A DNA stretch of 64,000 nucleotides from Ficedula albicollis (lineage: Eukaryota > Chordata > Aves > Passeriformes > Muscicapidae). Location: assembly GCF_000247815.1 (NCBI RefSeq), contig NC_021678.1, positions 7,956,874-8,020,873 on the forward strand, read 5' to 3'. A model generated the notes under the pieces. It saw nothing but the letters and a program-made list of their open reading frames with translations, made no database searches and had not been told where the DNA came from. The stretch's first letter is position 1; every line of letters begins with the position of its first letter. The position numbers were made by a program, and so were the translations under genes. Below are positions 1-13,905 of the stretch, in pieces.

Positions 1-2389
1 ATTTTTTGGGAAAAAATTAATCGACAAAAAACCATTCAATTAGAAATAGATAGAAAATTACCATATTGACTGGTTATGAAAAGGTTTGCAAGTTATGCAA
101 ATTTTGGTTAAGTCATTGCTTTAAAATACCTTTCTAAACTGCAAAATGTGATTTGGATTCTTTCCAGTGTAACCTTTACTGCTAGGGTTCATCTAGAAAT
201 ACATGCTTTAGTATTTCCAGTAAAATGAAAACCTGTATGGGAGAAATCTGGGAGGTGAAGGAGGGGTTATTGCAGATAATTCTGGGGTAAAGACTGGCAG
301 GTGTTACAGCTCTCCCATGTGGTTTATATGCTATTTTCCAGATCAGAAGCAACAGTCAAAAAAACCACCAGCACAGTAGATTTTAATTGTATCAGAAAAA
401 ATATAATTCTTCTCCTTTTGTAAACAGCATATTGGGCTCCTTTCCACCATTTAATTTTATCTAAGAAGACGGCAGAAAAGAGAAGCACAGTACTTTCAGA
501 TGTCTACACGCACATCAACATTTCAGAAGTTCTTTTGGTTTCTGGTAAAGTGGATAGATTTTATTTTTAAATATTACTGTTCCAATAAGAATGCTTTTTA
601 ATTAAAAAAAGGCTCAGTTGTGCTTTCACAGCAGGAGTGAACAGAAATGACCTTTAGAAGTTGAAGGGAATGGGTCAAGTTCCAGTCTGAGGATACAACC
701 ATTCTCATTTCTCATCTCTCCCCACTGAGAGGAAGTCCCACCCCACAAAGCATGGTCAAGTGTGTTTAACCCTCGTAAATAGAGGATGCAGAAGAGTAAA
801 ACACTAATAAGGGTGGGGTTATGGCTTCTGGAGTTCATGTCAGACTAATGACAGCCTGTGATTGATTTCTGGGGTCATTTTACCACAGGGGACAGCAATT
901 GTAACTCATGCCACACCTGTGCTCATGACAACTGGCAATGAATATTGTTTATTTTGCATTCCCTAGCACACTAAATAATGCTTGGCTCTTCGATTGCACA
1001 GCCACAGTAAACAAATGCTTTAGCATGAATTACACCACAAATCCACCCATAGGTGATTTTGCAATGCAATGCAATGAACCTGGCAAATTCATAACCTGTA
1101 GCTGTTTGAAAGCTGACATGGTTGAAATAGCACATTTTTTAACTAGGAAGGAGGTTGAATCTACTTTCAGTTTGGGAAAAGGGGTATTTGTGGGGTTTTT
1201 TCCCAAAAAAATTCTCAAAAGTAGGAAGCCAGAAAATGACCAGCGAAGCTGCCAAGCCCTGCTGCAGCACATTTATTGATCACCCTGCTGCACACACTTT
1301 TTGTTTGGATTCTGCCCATGCACAGTGTTCCATACACAATGCTCCACTCTGCCATGCACAGGGTTCACAGTGTTATTCATTTCCATACAAGTTCTGTGGC
1401 TGTGGGGCTTTATGGGCCAAACTGACAGCTCCTGCTGATTTCAGTGGCACTGGCCCAGCCTCTCCAGGGTCCCCACAACCAGTGGAGTTCACCTTGGACT
1501 CCACTGGCAAAAATCCCAGTGCATTTCCCATCCCCGTCCACCTCATCTCCACAGCACCAACATCGCAGCAGGAGTTGACTCTGCTGCACAGCTTTTTGAG
1601 TTTTAGCAACAAATCATAAGCTGCTACAGGTATGACTATTAGTGCATGACTAGAATGGAAATATTAGATTTTGTCATTAATCACCCTGTTTATATGTTGA
1701 TGTAGGGGAACAAAACAACATACTTATTGCTCAGTAATAAGCATCACTGAATCATAATGTTACTGATATCTAATGTTTAATTTGCTCCTTTCAAAGGCTG
1801 TTTGTTTCAAGTCTTTGTGCATCCACAACTATTTATGCTTAAGGATATGAAAGTGACAAATTATGGTAGAATGAGTGCTAGAAATCCACTGGGATAATAA
1901 TGAATGATCAATTACTATGTGGTTGTGAGGAATTTGTTGAACTCTTCAACTACTCTGAGGCATGCACCACTCAATTTACATTCACTTAAGTACAATGAAT
2001 ATTAAATTTTCCGGTACAGAATCTCCCTCTTCTTCCTTTTCTGGATGTAAATGAAAGTGCACTCCTCTCCGAATAGAAGTTCTTACCTAAAATAGTTTTC
2101 AGCAGTGACCAAGCTGAACTACAAGTTAGTGCACAACCTACTGTTCTTGAGCAATCCAGATTTTTCTCTTTTAAAACCAATTTTGCTTCGTAAATTACGT
2201 GAAAGACAGCACTTCTACAGTCAAACATATCATGAAAGTAGACTTAATGTACTGCTCGAGAAAGTTACAGCAGTGGCTATACAAGTCTGAACACTGGAGC
2301 ACAGGAGTTTCATGAGGCAGAGAACACTCAACTCTAACAAGGTCTGCCTGGCTGTGGTTTTTGCAACTGGGAAGCTGGAAGAGTCACAA
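1..2389. other. Unique non-coding sequence
   Basis: AT-rich single-copy vertebrate-type DNA with no recognisable gene. Open frames of about 60-150 codons occur here, but several overlap one another in different frames or strands around 938-1619, none shows a recognisable domain, and none has convincing splice borders. A short GCAATGCAATGCAATG run lies near 1061. The part around 1660-1960 is AT-rich and free of repeats, which could suit a conserved non-coding element, but conservation cannot be judged from one sequence. Confidence 0.6.
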
Positions 2390-2505
2390 AACATCGTAGA
2401 ATAGGTTACATTGGAAGGGGCCTTTAAAGCTCAGCATCTGCTGATGGAATGCAGGTCAGGATCTCCTGCATCAGGATGTCAGAGGTTGCTGTGTCCTAAT
2501 AGCAG
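2390..2505 (-). repeat. CR1 LINE 3'-end relic (reverse orientation)
   Basis: The sequence reading GTAGAATAGGTTACATTGGA at 2396 and running into AAGGGGCCTTTAAAG matches the usual reverse-complement start of avian CR1 3' ends (ATAGAAT ... GGTTGGAAGGGACCTTTAAAG). Further right it degrades into sequence with only loose CR1 resemblance (CTGCATCAGGATGTCAGAGG). CR1 is the dominant non-LTR retrotransposon of birds and is usually 5'-truncated, which fits a fragment of about 100 bp. The subfamily is not assigned. Confidence 0.45.
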
Positions 2506-4648
2506 GGAAATCTTTAAGACAATCAAGGATGCATAATCAGAAGACATGAAATACCCATATTGTGCTAAATAAATGAATTGTGATGGGATTTATTACAGCA
2601 AATAGCAAATTATTTAATAATAGAGGTGCCTGAAATGCAGCAAGGTGTTCCTGAGCTGGAGAGCCTTTCACTGGAGGGAGCAGTTAATGGAAAAGCCATG
2701 TAATGGTAGAAGGAACTTAGTTACAGGCTACAGTCATGGCTGGTCTCTGATGATAATAAGATTAAGTGTCAGAATCCTACAACTAAGATTGATTTTTTTT
2801 TTCCTCCACAACAGAAAGAAGGTGGAAAAATGCAGTTTCTCATCACTTTTCCAGGCTGATCCATTACACCAAGAGGAAAGCAAGCTTGCATGTCAAGGGG
2901 AAGGGTCAGCAGGCAGGAGCAGCAGCAAGCAGCAGTGGCAGTGCTCTCACCACGCCTGACTCATGCAGTAATGAATGTGGTGTGTCACTTTTGGGGACTG
3001 CACAGTTGACAACCCTGCCTGCAGCTCTGGCTGCTCCTCAAAGCACGGCGAAGGTCACAGTGAGCGACTTCCCAATTCCAGGTCACTGTTGCACAGAAAG
3101 CTCCCCTCCAGCAGTATATGCATTTCACACCTAGCTGCTCCTTTTGTCAAGCTGTCATATTTAATTAAAATGCTGACAGCCTTTAAGGATCTCTACAATG
3201 TGCAAAAAAATACATAAGATCAACACTTCACACTTCTACCAGCAACTATTCTTTTCCAACAGTAATTTAATTTGCTACCTCAAGAACTAGAGGTTTTTAA
3301 ATTATTTTTCCCTTTTGCTGTTCTTCATGAAAAGCAGAGGAAGAGCCTTCTGATCAGTGCCTTGAACTCCTTTGTGCTGGTCTGCTCTCAGCCAGGACAT
3401 TCTCCACCCAGAGAAACTCTCCTGCTGTGAAGAACTTGGGGTGATGAGAATCCTCACTGTGCACTCTCTCTCCAGTTCCCTGATCTGAGAAAGATTCTTT
3501 TTTAAACCCACAAGTTCTTTACTTGGCATTAAATCCATAGGTGGCTAATCTATCTGACTCTTTGTCTGACTCTCTTTGAGATCACCAAAAGCCTTAATCC
3601 ACTTCTGTGACATTAATTCAAGTGCTTGGTTTCCTGACGTTGTTCTTTGGGCTGAGCCATGAGGTGATGACTTCACCCCTGTGTGTAACCACAGACAAAT
3701 CCTTTCACATCTCTGTCCTCCAGGCACCACAAAACCTCAAACTTATAATCTTATAGCAAATAATTACCGTCTCTCTTTTTTTTTCCCCTTAAATACAGCA
3801 ATAAGAGGCTATTGTAATTACAAATAATTTACAAGAGCTAGAATTTCTCTCTGCTTTCAAGGAGATCTGTGAGATGTGAATCTCCAGCTGCACAGGGCTA
3901 TCAGCACTATAATTCTATGTGTGTCCTGTCCCTGCATTACCTCGTGCTTTGTTTTGGACATTCATGCATAGCTGTGGGGACTGACACCTTGTGATATTGG
4001 GCCCCAGCTGCACCAGATGCTCTACCTCAGTAATTTCTATTACAGTGCACCTGACCATGCAGATAGACAGACATATAAGGCAAGCTGAGAGGAGGACAGC
4101 TTTTCCCAGAGTGCCTGGTGTAACCAGACAGCATCTGAGACAGGCCTGGACCTTGTGAGCTCCAGTCACTACAATCCATCTACCCCTCTGACTCCTGCAT
4201 TTCCTCATCCATGTGCAAATTTATTCAAGTTTAGCTTGCTCAGGCCATCAGCTCATCTGCTCAGGGTAAACTTATCCCCAAAAATATGACAGAAAGCCTC
4301 TAAACTGAAGACAGTTCAGGCAGAAAGCACTGATAAATAGGAATGTTCAGTCCCAGCATCCGCCTCCCTGAAGAAGTTAGTAGAAATTCACTCCCTATGC
4401 TGTGTTTCCACTTCCAGGAGAATAAGCACTGTTAAAACAACAGCCTTCCTCACACAATTTGGGAGCCCTTCTGGAGTGGGTTAGTGCCCAGGCTGTGGGA
4501 TGGGATGGTGTCTTGGCTTGCAATACAGGATGTGACCAAAAGTATGTGTTCTATCACCATCGGGTGAAACCAGGTGAGGCAGTGATCCTTATCTCCATGG
4601 GAGATATTCTCTGCTAATGGGCCATCTGTTAAACCAGTTGGGGCAATC
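2506..4648. other. Unique non-coding sequence
   Basis: No gene, RNA or mobile element is recognised. Short open frames on both strands (for example 3302-3538 and 3915-4208 on the minus strand) lack known domains and splice context. A T-rich run sits at 3773-3784. Confidence 0.55.
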
Positions 4649-4712
4649 GTTTTTATCTTTTCCACAACCCATCCTTCCTCCTGTTTTTATCTTTTCCACA
4701 ACCCATCCTCCC
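4649..4712. repeat. Two-copy tandem duplication, 34-bp period
   Basis: The sequence starting GTTTTTATCTTTTCCACAAC at 4649 is repeated at 4683 with small differences near its end (CCATCCTTCCTCCT against CCATCCTCCCTC). The second copy runs directly into the poly-G block, so this duplicated edge may be tied to how that gap was filled. Confidence 0.85.
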
Positions 4713-4713
4713 T

Positions 4714-5794
<1,081 letters not shown>

Positions 5795-8700
5795 CCCTCT
5801 CCTCCCACCTGATCACCTCCCATTCCTTCAATTCAGACAAGCAACGCCTATCCCCAGGCCCAGCTCCTTTGCTCCACTGCAAATCAAGTGCAAATAATTT
5901 CTAAAGCTGTTCAAGAGAGACACCTAAAAATGGCCAACATACTCAAAAATAGTATATTTCAGCAATTCATCTCTATAAAATATGCTCAAGGGAGCATTAT
6001 GGTGGAAAATGGATTTTGCTTTGCAAATGTAATGATTCATATCATGATTATCTGTGCATTCATCCAATCACAGCAGAAGAACAATGTCACATTACACATC
6101 TGACCAAACACAACTAATCGATATTGATTGAATAAAAATTGAGATACTCGCAGAGGGGTTTTGTTGTTCTTTTCTTTTTTTTCTTCCAACTCAATTTGTA
6201 GAGTTACATAAAAGAAGTGTGACACACCGATCTGGTAAAGAAAATTATGATTTTCTAATGAAGTTTAAAGTAGAAAATCTGTATAAATTACTCAGGTGTA
6301 AGAGCTACTTATTCTATAAGTACATCTAATATCTATATAGATTTCTATAGACTAAGTCAGTAAAATAAAACTAGCGAAAAGGTCTAAAACTCAGGAGGAT
6401 ATACTTCAAAAATTATTTATATCTGTTAATTTGGAACATAAAGTGTTATTCGAAAATTCAAATTGAACTGAAATTCCTTAGTATACCTGAGGATTGTTTA
6501 AAGCTCCAATTGCTGATTTTAATGGTCATTTTTTTGTGAAGATTCACATGGAAAATTTGGTGCAAATACATTCACATTCATGAAAGAGAAGTTAACAGGA
6601 GGCTATTTAAAAGGTCATTGCATGGGACCTGAATGGATAGGCTTAAAAAGGGGAAAAAAGATGACTGGGACAAAGGAATGTGCTTCAGCCCAGTCTGCCT
6701 GTAAATACCTCTCTATGGGAAATGTTTCAGGGGGCTTGTGCCTGCACAGTTCTGACTGCTAGTGTTCCCACATGCACTTAGAGTTGTGAGAATGTGGGCT
6801 ACCTCACCCAGCAACAGGTCTGCTTAAAGCTGGCTGAGGTACACCCAAAGGAGGAGGTGCATCTTTGCAGCCTCTGATCAGAAGCAGCACAATATGCTGC
6901 ATTCCTAAACCACAAAATATTCATCTCTGCAAGGGCCCAGATCCAGCTCTCACTAATGGCTTAAACTGATTGTGTCATAGCTGAAGTTCTACATATGTTA
7001 GGAATTAGGAAACACGAGGCTGCCAAGCCCTTTGGTGGCTTGTCAGGCTCCAGGGTGCTCGGTGCACAGGCACTGGACAGGCAGGTGTTCCAGATGGCAT
7101 CTGGGCGTCCTCCTCGTGGCTGCTCAGTGGAGGGAGTCACTCACAAAAGCTGGTCCCCGCTGGGGACCTGCAGATCCTGATCCTACCACTTAGACAGAGG
7201 CTCAGTGAAGTGCTTCAGGTTTCCTAGGAAGGACATTTTTACCCACGCCTCCTGTTTTACCCAGGTTCAGAGCTGGTGCCTGTTCTCTGCTGATTAGAGC
7301 TGGTGAGTTTGGCTGCACCTCTGGCCAGCTGCAGGATGGAGGAGCCCAGAGTCCTGTGCTGTGCTTGTCACATCTGCTTCCCAATTTACCCAGGAGTCGA
7401 CAGGTAATGAAGAGCAGGCTGTTCTCACTCCTCCCAGATTTCTGGCTGACATTACAGGGCTTTGCTGCCTGGCAGAGGTCCTGGCATTGCTGTGAGAGTG
7501 AGCTGGTGAGTGGCACTGACCCACAGTGTCCCTGCTCCCAGGGGTGCACTGTCACCCTCCCCACACCTGCCAGCGATGCCCCAGGCAGAGAGATCCAACC
7601 CTTCCTGTTCCAAGCAGAAACCTGGGGCAGTGACAGCTCTGCCTGTAGCATCATTTCCTCAGCCTGGACTGCTCACAGGGATACTGCTCCAGAAAATGCC
7701 CTGAGAGCCTCACAGGAATGTCTTTGGCCTGTACCCCTGGATGGGGGCTGCTGGCCAAGGAATAATTAAAACAGAGGATATTCGAGATCTTGAAAAGGGG
7801 AGGAAAAGAGACTTCTAAGTCATTTTATACACTGTCAGAAACTGGATTTCTGGATGACTCGGTTTTTTCCTCAGGTGTTTTTTTCATTTGTTTTGGGTCT
7901 TTTTAATCATTAAAGAGTGTCATAACATAGTCAAGGACCTCAAAACACACAGAACTATACTTTGGCATGACTCAACCATGTGCTCTTAAGTATGATTACA
8001 TAAAATACACATCAAAAATAACAATTTTCATGAACCTGCCTTTTTTTCCCCTTCATTTTCTGCTTTTCCCTTGAATATACTGATTTCTGTTCTCAGAATT
8101 ATTCAGTCATTGAGAATCCAGTGATGTGACAGAAGGAATTGAAAGTGATTCCTACCTAGCATGTATCAGGTCATTGTCAGCTACCTGGTCTTCAGCTGAG
8201 CACGTGTTACTCCAATTTCTCTGTCAAGCCCTGCTTTTTTATCTGCACACCTCAGCAAAAGCCTCTCTTTCCCCTTCTCTCCCACACTGCAGTTCCATCA
8301 TAAATCTCAGCATACAATGAAGTGTCACTGTGTTTATCCAGAACGAGGAAGGCAGGAATATATCACAGCATGCAGAACAGGCTCTTAACTCTTCACTTGT
8401 TTATTAAACTGCTTGAAATGCACAGGGAGAACACGTCAATACTGCTAAGGTTAATGACATTGATTCATTGCAAGAGGGAACCAACGTTTACAGTCAAATG
8501 ATCCTTAGTAATTGTTGTAATAAAGTCTGCAGATGAGCTCTCAAGGTACATGGGTACGTACAGCGTCTCTGTTCAGCTCAGCTCAAAGCAGGGACATCAC
8601 TCGGGGTCCTCCTAGAGGAGTGGCAGGTGCTGGAGGGGGTAGAAATGTCCAGCATTGTCACCAGCCTAAGCCATCCTCTCTCCTGTGACACCAGGCAGGG

Positions 8701-11700
8701 GAAAGCCCAATAGTCTTCCCAACAACCCTCTGATGAAAAGATTAGTTTTTGTACCTCCCACACTACAAGAGATGAAGCTGAGGACCAGTGCTCCCTTTTC
8801 TGTATGGTTTATAATAGAGATATATGGTGAGGTGCAGAAAAGCTGGCTGCACAGAAACAACCATTCTTTAGAACAGATTTGTGTCATCAAGCAGCATGTG
8901 GGAATTAAGAGCACTTGCTGTCACTGTTCGGATAATAATGCTGTCCCTTTCTGTAAAAGAATATTCTAGCTATGTAGTTTGTGTCAAAAGAATGAGATTT
9001 GCTGGAGAAATGATTTTTAACCTGCAGCTTCAAATTCAACGCAGACAAAATTATCACAATTCCCACCAGTGAATGAATGACATCACAGGAGTTGTGTGAG
9101 GACAGGTCAGGTACAGGTGAAAGAAGCAGAAGCAGCTTCTCATCGGATGGTTTCAAGTCAACAGGAGGCTCCATTCAACAGTGGGATTGTTTTAAAATAA
9201 CAACACCTAAAAACCAGGGCTTGTGGTGTCCCTAGCTTTCCTCTGCAGAAATACTCACTGAATCACATGCTGCTTCTACCACAAACTAAGCAAGCCACCT
9301 GAACTCTTCCTGTCTCGAAGATGATTGCCTTATTTTAGCTGAAATAACAGCTCTGAGTCAGAGATGAGATTCAAATCTCTTTTGCAGATTCCTTTAAGCT
9401 CTGGACTATTAAGTGAAAGGAGATCAGCTCGGGGCTGCTCTGTGTGATGAGAGCACGCTGTGCTGGCCTGCCCCAGAAAATGCCACGTTCACTGCCAAGA
9501 CAGCTCTGCCACAGCACACAAGAGTGTAGCTCAGTACTCAGGCAATTGTGTGTGATCAAACAGAGATTGAGGCACTTGCTTTTCTGCCAGCAAACTTCCT
9601 AAGTGCCTTTAGAGCAGATGTGTTAGAGCAGGTGTGAGGCATGGGAGCAAGTGTGCGCCAGCCTCAGTGAAGGGGTTCACTACAAACCAAGGGCAGTAAC
9701 TTTGTGACAGGGTGGGGAGAAACTCTCAAACTCTGACTGCTCTTTGTATCCTGAAAATGCTGTGGTTTGCTGGGGGTTGTTTTTGTGCTTCCCAGATGAG
9801 AGAGGCACTGGCAATACAAGGCTGCAGTGCACCCTCTGTTCTGGCTACGGCCACATGTTTAGGCAAGGTAACCACGGACTGGTTGACATTTCATTCAGTT
9901 GGTCTTACTAATTCAACACCAGTTATGCTGGAGTCACTTTATATAAATAATTTCCATATTTTAATTTTTGAAAGTTACATTTTTTCAACCGTTTCCACAC
10001 AGAAACACATAGAAAATATCATAATTTTGCATAGGAAACATGGAGCATTATCGTGACCTTCACTGACATCAAGTGAGATGCACTGTTCTCAGAAATACAA
10101 TCTCCCTCAGAATATATATTTGGAAGAGATATCAGTGTCACCCTGATCTGCTCAAAGCCCTAGAAGAAACAGTGAGCCTGTGATAAAAGAAAGCCTTAAT
10201 CCCATTTTAGTCTTTAAAGTGGGGGTTTTTTTACAGGCATCCTCTCTGCCTCTGAAAACACAAGGAACATCCTTCCTATGCCTTCCTGCGTGAGCCAGTC
10301 TGGTTGTGAAGAACAAGCAGAAATTGCTGTTAAATTTCAAGGACAGAAAAGGGAATGGGATTTGGACTTCATTTAACCTGCATCCACACACTGTGCTAAA
10401 AGAAGATTTGAGCTCTGGCTGAAAGGGAATAATTAGCAATAATTAATTTCTGCTGCAGATCATTAGCAATTTACAACTCCTACGAGCAAATGAGAGGAAA
10501 ACCATGGTTCATCAAACTCCTAAAATTAGCCCTAACCAAGTCTCTAACACCAAGGATGGCAGCTCTTCCTAAAGGGCTGCAAGGCACAAGAGCCCTCCTG
10601 TCCAGCAGCTGCTGGCTGGCTGCAGTCCAGCACACCGAGAGGGCTGTGCTTGGATTCCAGCACATTCATGACACTCATTCCCTGGCACTGGCAGCTGGGA
10701 GTCAGGGAGACTGAGGCCTTCAGATACTCAGTTTTCAAACCTTTACCTTTAAACACCATCAATTGCATTCCTGGTGGTTCTACTTTCTCTCATTAGCAAT
10801 TTTTCAAAGTTAGAAACCAACTCACTACTCCAATGGATTATGTTAAAGCCCTCCAGATTTAGAGCTTTATTTGGGAAAATTAGCTGAAAAAAGAGTTTCT
10901 GTTCAGCAGGTCTGTAGGAGATATGACCTCAGCTATTTTCTACCTGGTTTAAGGGACTTGAGAATTTTCTTTCAGACTGCAGGAATGTGATAATTGATAC
11001 AATTTATTTCCCCGCATATTCTAACTTCTCTTGGCAGATACCTCAATTGTAATAATAATTTCCTTCATATGTTACTCGGGGGAAACCCCAAGGAAAAAGA
11101 TAACTACTGTATAAGCATGAAATATGTTGTATTCTTTGAAATTAGGTACTGCCAGGATGCTAGAAACTTCAGCAGAGGGCTTTACTGCAGCTCTCATTTT
11201 GCATCATGCCAAGATTCTCTTCAATTAGGAATTCATTAACTGAAACCTGGAGCAGGTCTTTAACAGCCTTGCCCTGCCAACAAAACAAACAGTCCACATT
11301 TGAAATCCCTTATGAAAATTTTTAAGCCAGAAGTTCACCTGCCTCTTCCCACAGAAACACGCACATCTCCACCTGAGTCATACCTGGAATTTATTACTCA
11401 TACTGATTTCACTGAAACTCTTACTGAGGATCCATTAAAATCGATGGGTATTGTTTAATCAGCTCAGCTCTAAGCAAGACACTGACTAGTGGTGCACAAA
11501 ACAGACTGAGATCCAAGTTTTCTACAGCACTGTCCCCATTCTTCATCAAAGATGTTGCTCTGATTAGGCTGAAACCCAGGCACTGGAATTAGGTAGGAAA
11601 AGTATTATTTGTCTTTAACTGAAATCCTCAGACAAGCAGAGCTTCCCATCCCCATCCTGTGCAGCTTTCTAGACCAGCCATGACCCAAGTGGTGCAGGGA

Positions 11701-12712
11701 TGGCCAAAGCAGCCCAAGGCTTCTGGAAGCAGAGAACAGCCCCCTGGGACCCCTCTCACTGCTGAAGGGGGTGGAATGCTCAGGGCAGACACTCCCCTGC
11801 TTCCCTGCAGCAGGACTGCAGCCCCTCACCAAAGCAGGATGCTGTCCTGGAGCCAGGATCTCCAGTTTAATGGCAATTAGTGGAAACGGCAGCAGCATCT
11901 CAAAACAAAATTTTCCGTGTCACCAGCTGTTACCCTTTCAAATGCATTCAGGATAGAGTTTGAAAGACTGCTAAATCAAGAAATGTAATCTATTTCTGCA
12001 GGGCTCGGGTTTTAGCTTCAGGTAGGACATATTCATGAGTATAGCTCTCCACCCAGGAAAGATAACTTGAACTTTCAGCTTGCACTTTAATAATTGTGAA
12101 ATGCCAGAAAGCACATTTTAGATTCTAGACTTGCAGATTAAAACACTGTAATCTCTTTACTCCAGCTACAGCACTGTTTTATTGCTACTTATGTATATAT
12201 GTACAGATACTCAGTATCAATACCTGTGTGAACTGTTAAAATAACTGATTGTTTATGGATATAGTCTGCAATCTGAGGTATTTTTGGCTGAATTCCCAGT
12301 CTCCTGTATGGAATACTTCAAGAACCACGGAAAAAAAAATATTCTATTTCAGGTTTCCCATTGGAAACAAGAGTGAGAAAACAATGGAGATAATGCCTCT
12401 TTAGACATTTTTTTGTCTTACAGAATTACATATAATAAGAATAACCTCTTTGAGAATGAAGCACTTTTTACAGTCTAAGTTTGTGCAGAACTAGCAGCCT
12501 TGGGGGATCAAGGATAATACTGCAATATAAATGATAATTAATTTATATTTTACTGGGAAATCTTTACCATAAATATATCCAGAACAGCAGTCAATGGGAG
12601 ATCATGCTATGAATCCCCAAACCAGATGCAGATCAGCTAACGTAAGTAGAAGTACATTTCTAAATACAAGAAAGCAGCAAATCTGCATTGCCTATAGTTC
12701 GAATTAGCCAAC
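5795..12712. other. Unique non-coding sequence
   Basis: About 6.9 kb without a supportable gene. 5.9-6.6 kb is very AT-rich. 7.0-7.8 kb is GC-richer and carries overlapping open frames on both strands (7202-7654 minus, 7356-7769 plus). Several open frames at once reflect few stop codons in GC-rich DNA rather than coding. The rest (8-12.7 kb) is ordinary mixed sequence with short, domain-less open frames. Confidence 0.55.
11380..11455. repeat. Possible relic of ancient palindromic amniote repeat
   Basis: ATTACTCATACTGATTTCAC at 11391, followed by TGAAACTCTTACTGAGGATC and a GATGGG motif, loosely resembles the widespread sauropsid repeat built around CCATTGAAGTCAATGG with ACTCA or TGAGTAAG arms. 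The match is degraded and was judged by eye, so this is a weak call. Confidence 0.22.
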
Positions 12713-13327
12713 ACAGGCCTGCAGCTCTGGGACACAGAGCTCTGTGTGCAGAACTCCTGCAGGACAGTGAGGATGGGGCTGGTGCAGGACAGGGCTCCCC
12801 AGCTCCCAGGGATCCCCAGCCACCAGCAGCCCTGCCCCCAGCTCTGCTGAACGTGCCCTGAAATCACATGTTCCACCTGTACAGAGCACAGCTTCCCAAA
12901 AGCTGTGTGAGAATCACAGACTCAGCTGAGCTGGAAGCAGCCCACCAGGATCATCGAGTCCAGCTCCTGGCCCCACACGGCACCATCCCCAAGAGTCACA
13001 CCAGGTGTGTGCAGAACTCCTGCAGGACAGTGAGGACAGGCCTGCAGCTCTGGGACACAGATCTGTGTGCAGAACTCCTGCAGGACAGTGAGGATGGGGC
13101 TGGTGCAGGACAGGGCTCCCCAGCTCCCAGGGATCCCCAGCCACCAGCAGCCCTGCCCCCAGCTCTGCTGAACGTGCCCTGAAATCACATGTTCCACCTG
13201 TACAGAGCACAGCTTCCCAAAAGCTGTGTGAGAATCACAGACTCAGCTGAGCTGGAAGCAGCCCACCAGGATCATCGAGTCCAGCTCCTGGCCCCACACG
13301 GCACCATCCCCAAGAGTCACACCAGGT
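12713..13327. repeat. Tandem duplication, about 322-bp period, including a CR1 3' end
   Basis: The block from about 12713 (CAGGCCTGCAGCTCTGGGAC) to about 13035 is repeated from about 13036 to 13327, with a 2-bp difference near the start (CACAGAGCTCTGTG against CACAGATCTGTG). Each copy contains unique flank plus the first ~96 bp of a reverse-oriented CR1 (12911-13006 and 13232-13327). A 28-bp piece starting GTGTGCAGAACTCCTGCAGG appears a third time at the junction (about 13004-13031). Only the second copy continues into the rest of the CR1, so the duplication followed the CR1 insertion. Confidence 0.9.
12911..13006 (-). repeat. CR1 LINE 3'-end fragment (duplicated copy)
   Basis: Starts GAATCACAGACTCAGCTGAG and continues GCTGGAAGCAGCCCACCAGG with ATCATCGAGTCCAGCTCCTG. 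This is the standard reverse-complement CR1 3' end (GAATCACAGAATC ... TTGGAAGGGACC ... GATCATCNAGTCCAACTCC). It breaks off at CACCAGGT because it is the truncated copy created by the tandem duplication. Confidence 0.8.
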
Positions 13328-13905
13328 GCCCAAGGGCATTGGCCAAAAGCTTTTTGAACTCAGCCAGCCTTGGGGCTGTGACACTGCCCTGGGAGCCTGT
13401 TCCACTGCCCAACCACCCTCTGGATAAAGAACTTTTTTCTAATATGCAACCTCAGCCTCCCCTGACACAACTTCAGGCCATTCCCTCGGGTCCTGTCCCT
13501 GTCACCACAGAGCAGAGATCAGTGCCTGCCCCTCCTCTTCCCCTCACAAGGGAGTTGTGACTGCACTGAGCTCTCTGCTCAGTCTCCTCCTCTCCAGGCT
13601 GAACAGACCAAGGAACCTCAGTCACTCCTCATTTGGCTTCCCGTCAAGGCCCTTCTGTTGTATCTTGACACCCTTCACCATCTTTGTTGCCCTCTTTTGG
13701 ACACTCTCTAACAGCTTTATACCCTTCTCAAATTGTGGCAGCCAAAACTGCCCACAGCTCTCGAGGTGGGGCTGCCCCAGTGCAGAGCAGAGCAGAGCAG
13801 AGCAGAGCAGAGCAGAGCAGAGCAGAGCAGAGCAGAGCAGGGCAGGACAATCCCTCCCTTGCCCAGATGGAAATGCTGTGTCTGATGCACATCAGGACAT
13901 ATTGC
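13232..13905 (-). repeat. CR1 LINE 3' portion
   Basis: Clear reverse-oriented avian CR1. After the 3' end come, in order, the landmarks GCCTGTTCCACTGCCCAACC, CCCTCTGGATAAAGAACTTT, CTTCAGGCCATTCCCTCGGG TCCTGTC, CTCCTCTCCAGGCTGAACAG, ATCTTTGTTGCCCTCTTTTG GACACTCTCTAACAGC and CTCGAGGTGGGGCTGCCCCA. The region corresponds to the 3' end of the reverse-transcriptase ORF plus the 3' UTR. Internal frames are broken and no functional protein is expected. A GAGCA expansion interrupts it at about 13782-13840, and CR1-like sequence seems to resume weakly to about 13905. Confidence 0.9.
13782..13840. repeat. (GAGCA)n microsatellite inside the CR1
   Basis: About eleven tandem GAGCA units lie where CR1 consensus normally has a single GAGCAGAG. 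This is most simply a replication-slippage expansion seeded by the element's own sequence. Confidence 0.9.

Noticed and set aside
7202..7769. Opposing open frames of 150 and 137 codons
   Set aside because: Mutually overlapping on opposite strands, without domains; compositional.
12868..13560. Similar open frames repeated around 12.9 and 13.2 kb
   Set aside because: They are translations of a duplicated reverse-oriented CR1 3' end, not a gene family.
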